A stretch of 10,416 bases of DNA, taken from NCBI GenBank assembly GCA_003695455.1, contig RFJF01000110.1, forward strand, positions 1 to 10,416. The letters run 5' to 3'. The notes beneath the pieces are model-generated. The model searched no databases, was not told the origin of the DNA, and saw only the letters and a list, made by a program, of their open reading frames with translations. Both the position numbers and the translations under genes were made by a program. Source of the stretch: Chloroflexota bacterium (lineage in GTDB: Bacteria > Chloroflexota > Anaerolineae > 4572-78 > J111). Below are positions 6,630 to 10,416 of this stretch, one piece after another (the stretch's first letter is position 1; each line of letters begins with the position of its first letter).

Positions 6630-6649
6630 GTGCTAGCCTGTTTTAACTG

Positions 6650-6678
6650 ATTTTAAACCCATTTCACCAGATGGACAA
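6650..6678 (-). promoter_or_regulatory. Sigma70-like promoter of the histidine kinase gene
   Basis: On the minus strand, TTGTCC (6673-6678, 4 of 6 to the -35) and TAAAAT (6650-6655, 5 of 6 to the -10) are 17 bp apart. The start point would be near 6643, giving a leader of about 26 nt. The layout is the same as at the aminotransferase promoter. It lies in the 83-bp gap after the pentapeptide gene, so the kinase can be transcribed on its own as well as by readthrough. Confidence 0.55.
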
Positions 6679-6700
6679 TAGCCTTTAAGTTTTATTAAGG

Positions 6701-7243
6701 TTAATCGTGAATTGTGCCATCGGGCATGATGGTTTGCGAGAGATTGCCGGCAATACTGAGCTGTTCACGTATGATAACCGCGTTGGTGAGGTTGGCCCGG
6801 CTAAAATCTGCGCCGCTGGGGTTTACGCCGATCATTGTGGCTTCTATGAGCACACATTGGTTCAGATTGGCCCGAAACAGGTTGGCCCCACGCAGATTTG
6901 CGCCCTGCAAATTGGCCTGATTCAGTTGAGCGCCGCGCAGGTTGGCCCGGCGCAAATCGGCTTCTGTCAGATTGGCGCCGCCAAAACTGGCCCTGAACAG
7001 GTTGGCGCCGTTCAGGTTGGCCTGGCTCAGATTGGCGTTTTTCAGGTTGGCTTCTCTGAGGTTGGCCCAGCTTAAATTTGTGCCCTGCAGGTTGGCACCG
7101 GCAAAGTTAACGTGACACAAGTACACCCGCCGCAAATCCAGGCCGCTTAAATCAATCCCTTGCAAATCAGCCTGGTAGAGCGCCGGCATGTCGCCTCGCT
7201 TGCGGGCGGATTCAACTAATCGGACAATCTCGTATCTATCCAT
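6701..7243 (-). CDS. Pentapeptide-repeat protein
   Basis: This 180-residue protein has a short helical-looking N-terminus (MDRYEIVRLVESARKRGDMPALYQ) and then about 25 tandem A(N/D)LXX pentapeptides over residues 25-155. The run ends with LSQTIMPDGTIHD. Such repeats fold as a right-handed quadrilateral beta-helix. Known roles range from DNA-gyrase protection (Qnr/MfpA type) to scaffolding, and nothing here selects among them. No signal peptide or membrane segment is seen, so it is probably cytosolic. The ATG at 7243 lies one base after the stop of the upstream AAA/TPR gene and has no Shine-Dalgarno sequence, so translation is likely coupled to that gene. An ATG at 7318 in the same frame would add 25 residues (basic, proline-containing) that overlap the upstream gene. 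I prefer 7243 because it begins the family-like N-terminus. Confidence 0.88.
   Translation of the reverse strand: MDRYEIVRLVESARKRGDMPALYQADLQGIDLSGLDLRRVYLCHVNFAGANLQGTNLSWANLREANLKNANLSQANLNGANLFRASFGGANLTEADLRRANLRGAQLNQANLQGANLRGANLFRANLNQCVLIEATMIGVNPSGADFSRANLTNAVIIREQLSIAGNLSQTIMPDGTIHD
6863..7102. repeat. 15-bp tandem repeat array encoding the pentapeptides
   Basis: Sixteen imperfect 15-bp units lie in exact register, beginning at 6863, 6878, 6893 and so on to 7088. The plus-strand core is CAGGTTGGCC, which is GGCCAACCTG (A-N-L) on the coding strand. The nucleotide conservation follows the codons and is explained by the protein repeat. Because the period is a multiple of three and the unit has no stop, the opposite strand also stays open here. 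Confidence 0.85.
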
Positions 7244-7244
7244 T

Positions 7245-10200
7245 TTATGTGGAAAACGTTTCTTTGGTTTTTCCCTGTTGGTGCTGCGGTATTTGGGGTG
7301 GGGGCTGGCGGCCCTCAAAATATGCCGTAAGTTCCTGGTGAATACGAGACTTGTTTAAAAACCTCTTTTTTATCTTCTGGTCTGTGAATTCTGCGGCAAT
7401 GCTTTGCAACACCTGTTGAGCCGTAGCCAAAAGCTGCTCTGCCCGGCTCATAATTACCGGGTCATCTTGCCCGGCGCCGGCCAGTGTGTGATACAGGTTC
7501 AAATAAACCAGCATTGGATCAGTGATGCCGACAATGCCGTGTGAGTTAATAAAGCTCATTGTTTCCTCAACCAGAGACATCGCCCGTTCTGGTTTGTCGT
7601 TGGCCAAACTCACGTAGGCCAGACCGGCTTTGGCGTCAATGGCGGCCACGTGCTGGCCCATTTTTTTACGCAGCTGCAGAGCTTGTTCATACGCCGATTC
7701 TGCAGCGGCAAACTTTTTCATACCAGCCAGCGCATGGCCCAGATATGTTTGTGAAAAACTTTCGCCTTCGGCGGCGCCAAGGTTTTGCTGAATTTGCAGC
7801 GCCAGGTCACAGTAGCGGCGAGTGGTCTGGTTTTCTCCCTGATGGTAGTATAGCATACCAAATTTACTCAGCGATTCGGCCTCGCCAAAGCGGTTGCCAA
7901 TTTCTTTTCTAATGCCCAACGCCTGCCCCATGTAGCCCTGAGCCACTGTGTAATCACTCAGTTGGGTGTACAACACACCCAACTCCGTGAGCGAGGCCGC
8001 CACTCCCTCGCGGTGGTCAATTTCTCTGGCAATGTCCAGCGCATATTCCAGATAATCTCGCGCGGCCTCAAACTGCCCCTGTTTCATTCTCAACATGCCA
8101 ATATTATACAGGGTTGTTATTTCTCCGCGCCGGGACCCCAACACAAAATAGGTTGGCGCCGCCTGCTCGTACAAATCGTGAGCGTTCTGGTAATCGCCCT
8201 GGTAAAATTCAAGCCGGCCCAGCAAATTTAGGCTTTGGGCCTTTTGCATTTGGATGTGCCGCAGGTCGGTAATGTACAATGCTTTTTCAGAGTGAGCCTG
8301 GGCGTGTGTGTACTTTCCCTGATGCAAATAAATGGTGGCCGCATTGAGCAGCGCTTTTGCCTCAATCTGATGAAACTGATGGGTGCGAGCCAGCGCCAGC
8401 ACATGATCCAACCGGTTTTGCGCATCGGCAAAGTTGCCCTGGGCCAGCAAAATTTGCGCCCACATCAAATAAGCGTCGCCTTCAAGCTCCGGCTCCCGAA
8501 GTTGCCGGGCCAGAGACACCGCCATTTTGGCAGAACGGAGCGCCTGCGGGTATCTGCCCACAGATTCATCAAAATTGGCTTTTCTGAGCAGAAACTCAAT
8601 GGTCCAGTGTGAATTGCCGGAAGCCTCTACAATTTCTTCAAGTTGTTGAAGTGAAATCTCCTGGCGCTCCCGGTCTCCCCGGCGATTGTACACGGTTTCG
8701 CTGGCCATGAGCAGTGAAAAGCGGTCTGCCAGGTTGTCTGGTGGCGTTAAATCGAGCGCGCGCCTGAGGTAGCCCATTGCTTCTGCATTGGCGTACTGGG
8801 CCACAGCCTGTTTGCCCACCAGCGCGGCGTAGTACTGCTCTTTGGCTTCGTCTTCTGCCTGATGCCAGTGGTACACCAGCAGCGTGTAAAAGGGGGCCAG
8901 CGGCACAGATGACGGCGGCAGCGAGCGGGTAACCGTCAGGTTGGGGTCTATGTCTGGCTTTAACTCAAACAGGCCGGTGTGGGTTTCGGGGCTGAAGGTT
9001 TTTTCGTACCACTCTGCTACGGTGCGGTGCAGTTGCCGCCGCCGGTCAAACAGAAGTGATTGGTACGTGACTTCTCTGATAATGGTATGTTTGAATGAAT
9101 ATGTGAGATTGGCGCCTGTACTTTCCGGTTGAATAAACCCCAGATATATGAGGTCGTTCAAATCTGTGATGATTTCCGGCTCGCTGATATCAATATTTTT
9201 GCGCAACGTATCACGCAGTGTGGTAAAAGCAAACACCTGGCCAATGACTGCCGCCACCTTGAGCATCAACTGTTTTTCCGGGGGCAGTTGGTCAAGCCGG
9301 GCCAGAATGGTGCTTTGAATGGTTGACGGCAGTGATTGGGCGGCCCGGGCCAGTTCGCCGGTAATCAGGCAGCGGCGCTTGTTCTGCATAATTTTAAACG
9401 TGATGTACCCGTTTTGGTGTAAAAAGTAAAAAAGTTCCTCGGCAAAAAAGGGGTTGCCCCCGGCCCGGTCACGGATTAGTTCAACCACAGCTTCAGGCAA
9501 TTCATTGCCGGTAAGCCCCAGCGGGCCGGCTACCAGGGCCAGCGTATCATCGGTAGAGAGCGTATCTAGCCGCAGCCGGTTAACCCCGGGCACAATTTCA
9601 GGTAATTGTGCGTTGGTATTTTCAACCGGGCGGGTAACGGGCACAAACAGCACCGGCAGGTTGTTATCCAGAACCACCCGGGCCATCGCCGCAGCCAGCT
9701 GCCACGATGCCGGATCGAGCCACTGGGCGTCTTCTACAATCAGAACTATGGGCTGTGCTTTGCTGTGCGCCCCCAGCAAAGCCAGAATGATAACGGCCAA
9801 CTTTTGGTAGCGGGCGTCATCATTCAACACCGCTGCCAGCGAGCTTTCCGGTAAATCCAGCGGATAAATGTCATTCAGCAAAAAGAGGTAATCCAGCAAT
9901 CCGGGGTCAACCGGCTCAATTTTGGCCCAAATGTTATGAACCAAATCCTGCGGAGAGGTCTGGTCAGAATTGCCCACGGCAAACAGCAGCAGGTCACGCC
10001 AGGCGCGGAAGGGGATGTTTTGTTCAATACTGCGCCCAATACCCAGCCGAACTTCCAGTTTACGTGAGCGGGCATGTTTGATTAATTCGGTGGCCAGCCG
10101 GGTTTTGCCAATACCGGCTTCACCTTCAATGAGCACCACCCCGCCGCGGCCGTTTTTTTGGAGTGCATCTAAATGGGTCAGCAGCGAATTCAGTTCCGGC

Positions 10201-10416
10201 TGGCGGCCAACCAGTTCCATGCCGGCCCAGTCTCGGGCGGCTTGCGCCAGTTGCTGCGGCAGCCGAACATTGCCGGTGGGACGATAAACGTCAACCATTT
10301 CACTTTTGCCCTTAACGCTGACCGGTTCCAGATGCTCAAAACTCAGTTGTTCGTAGGCGCTGCGGTAGGTTTCGTAATTACAGCGAACTTCTCCCGGGCC
10401 GGCAACCCCCATCAAC
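7245..10416 (-). CDS. Class III cyclase-type / AAA ATPase / TPR signalling protein, 5' end beyond right edge
   Basis: The visible 1,056 residues are the C-terminal part of a larger protein; the frame is open to the edge. Residues 1-46 (MGVAGPGEVRCNYETYRSA, then VSVKGKSEMVDVYRP) match the end of a class III adenylate/guanylate cyclase domain, where ARLMG-A-PGE and VKG-x-VYR are usual. An AAA/MalT-like ATPase follows: VGRQPEL (69-75), Walker A GEAGIGKT (98-105) and Walker B IVLIVEDAQW (D229). A helical region (about 300-500) then leads to roughly eight or nine 40-residue TPRs (about 600-950), and the end is LQSIAAEFTDQKIKKRFLN. No C-terminal HTH is present, which sets it apart from MalT/LuxR-type regulators. 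The metal-binding and transition-state residues of the cyclase are off the window, so activity is unproven. It probably senses a ligand or partner through TPR/AAA and signals through the cyclase. It is one base from the pentapeptide gene, so the two are co-transcribed. Confidence 0.9.
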   Translation of the reverse strand, partial: LMGVAGPGEVRCNYETYRSAYEQLSFEHLEPVSVKGKSEMVDVYRPTGNVRLPQQLAQAARDWAGMELVGRQPELNSLLTHLDALQKNGRGGVVLIEGEAGIGKTRLATELIKHARSRKLEVRLGIGRSIEQNIPFRAWRDLLLFAVGNSDQTSPQDLVHNIWAKIEPVDPGLLDYLFLLNDIYPLDLPESSLAAVLNDDARYQKLAVIILALLGAHSKAQPIVLIVEDAQWLDPASWQLAAAMARVVLDNNLPVLFVPVTRPVENTNAQLPEIVPGVNRLRLDTLSTDDTLALVAGPLGLTGNELPEAVVELIRDRAGGNPFFAEELFYFLHQNGYITFKIMQNKRRCLITGELARAAQSLPSTIQSTILARLDQLPPEKQLMLKVAAVIGQVFAFTTLRDTLRKNIDISEPEIITDLNDLIYLGFIQPESTGANLTYSFKHTIIREVTYQSLLFDRRRQLHRTVAEWYEKTFSPETHTGLFELKPDIDPNLTVTRSLPPSSVPLAPFYTLLVYHWHQAEDEAKEQYYAALVGKQAVAQYANAEAMGYLRRALDLTPPDNLADRFSLLMASETVYNRRGDRERQEISLQQLEEIVEASGNSHWTIEFLLRKANFDESVGRYPQALRSAKMAVSLARQLREPELEGDAYLMWAQILLAQGNFADAQNRLDHVLALARTHQFHQIEAKALLNAATIYLHQGKYTHAQAHSEKALYITDLRHIQMQKAQSLNLLGRLEFYQGDYQNAHDLYEQAAPTYFVLGSRRGEITTLYNIGMLRMKQGQFEAARDYLEYALDIAREIDHREGVAASLTELGVLYTQLSDYTVAQGYMGQALGIRKEIGNRFGEAESLSKFGMLYYHQGENQTTRRYCDLALQIQQNLGAAEGESFSQTYLGHALAGMKKFAAAESAYEQALQLRKKMGQHVAAIDAKAGLAYVSLANDKPERAMSLVEETMSFINSHGIVGITDPMLVYLNLYHTLAGAGQDDPVIMSRAEQLLATAQQVLQSIAAEFTDQKIKKRFLNKSRIHQELTAYFEGRQPPPQIPQHQQGKTKETFST

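Noticed and set aside
6681..6700. CCTTTAA/TTAAGG partial inverted repeat after the pentapeptide gene
   Set aside because: Arms are imperfect with a bulge and no U-tract follows on the minus strand.
6707..7075. Plus-strand frame with a repetitive QVGPAQIG-like protein
   Set aside because: It is the antisense of the pentapeptide array. The 15-bp period keeps both strands open and creates a false repeat protein.
10411..10416. TTG/ATG at the right edge as the start of the AAA/TPR protein
   Set aside because: The first visible residues are the middle of the cyclase domain ending (LMG-x-A-x-PGE), so the true start must be outside the window.

Overview
The window is bacterial chromosomal DNA of moderately high G+C content. 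The most likely source is a member of the Chloroflexota. That is an inference from protein style: a large AAA-ATPase/TPR protein fused to the C-terminal end of a class III cyclase, and a soluble cyclic-nucleotide-domain histidine kinase. No marker gene fixes the taxonomy. There are no rRNA, tRNA, CRISPR or transposon signatures. Coding density is high and the genes look intact; the two at the window edges are cut only by the window.

Left block (1-4165, all minus strand). In transcription order these are a class III PLP aminotransferase (GABA-aminotransferase-like), an intrinsic terminator, a serine biosynthesis pair (serB-like HAD phosphatase, then serA with an ACT domain, 17 nt apart), and the start of thioredoxin reductase (trxB), which runs off the left edge. 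SerA and SerB are the first and last enzymes of the phosphorylated serine pathway. The transaminase step (SerC) is not here, and the upstream aminotransferase belongs to a different fold class.

Central intergenic region (4166-4428). It separates the leftward aminotransferase from a rightward membrane protein gene. It holds a good sigma70-like promoter for the aminotransferase with a palindrome in its spacer, a nested inverted repeat, and five same-strand DnaA-box-like 9-mers at 22/22/21/22-bp spacing. Two of the 9-mers are perfect TTATCCACA when read on the minus strand. This array is the most striking feature of the window: a candidate replication origin, DnaA-titration site or DnaA-controlled promoter. 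No dnaA, dnaN or other replication gene is visible nearby.

Right block. A plus-strand gene (4429-5310) encodes a PAP2 phosphatase domain fused to a VanZ-like domain. Its stop codon overlaps that of a convergent minus-strand gene for a soluble histidine kinase with an N-terminal cyclic-nucleotide-binding domain (5307-6617). Upstream of the kinase on the same strand are a pentapeptide-repeat protein (6701-7243) and, one base away, a large protein with a class III cyclase C-terminal remnant, an AAA ATPase and TPRs. That last gene enters from the right edge. The cyclase-type gene beside a kinase with a cNMP-binding pocket suggests a local cyclic-nucleotide signalling module, although the cyclase catalytic residues lie outside the window.
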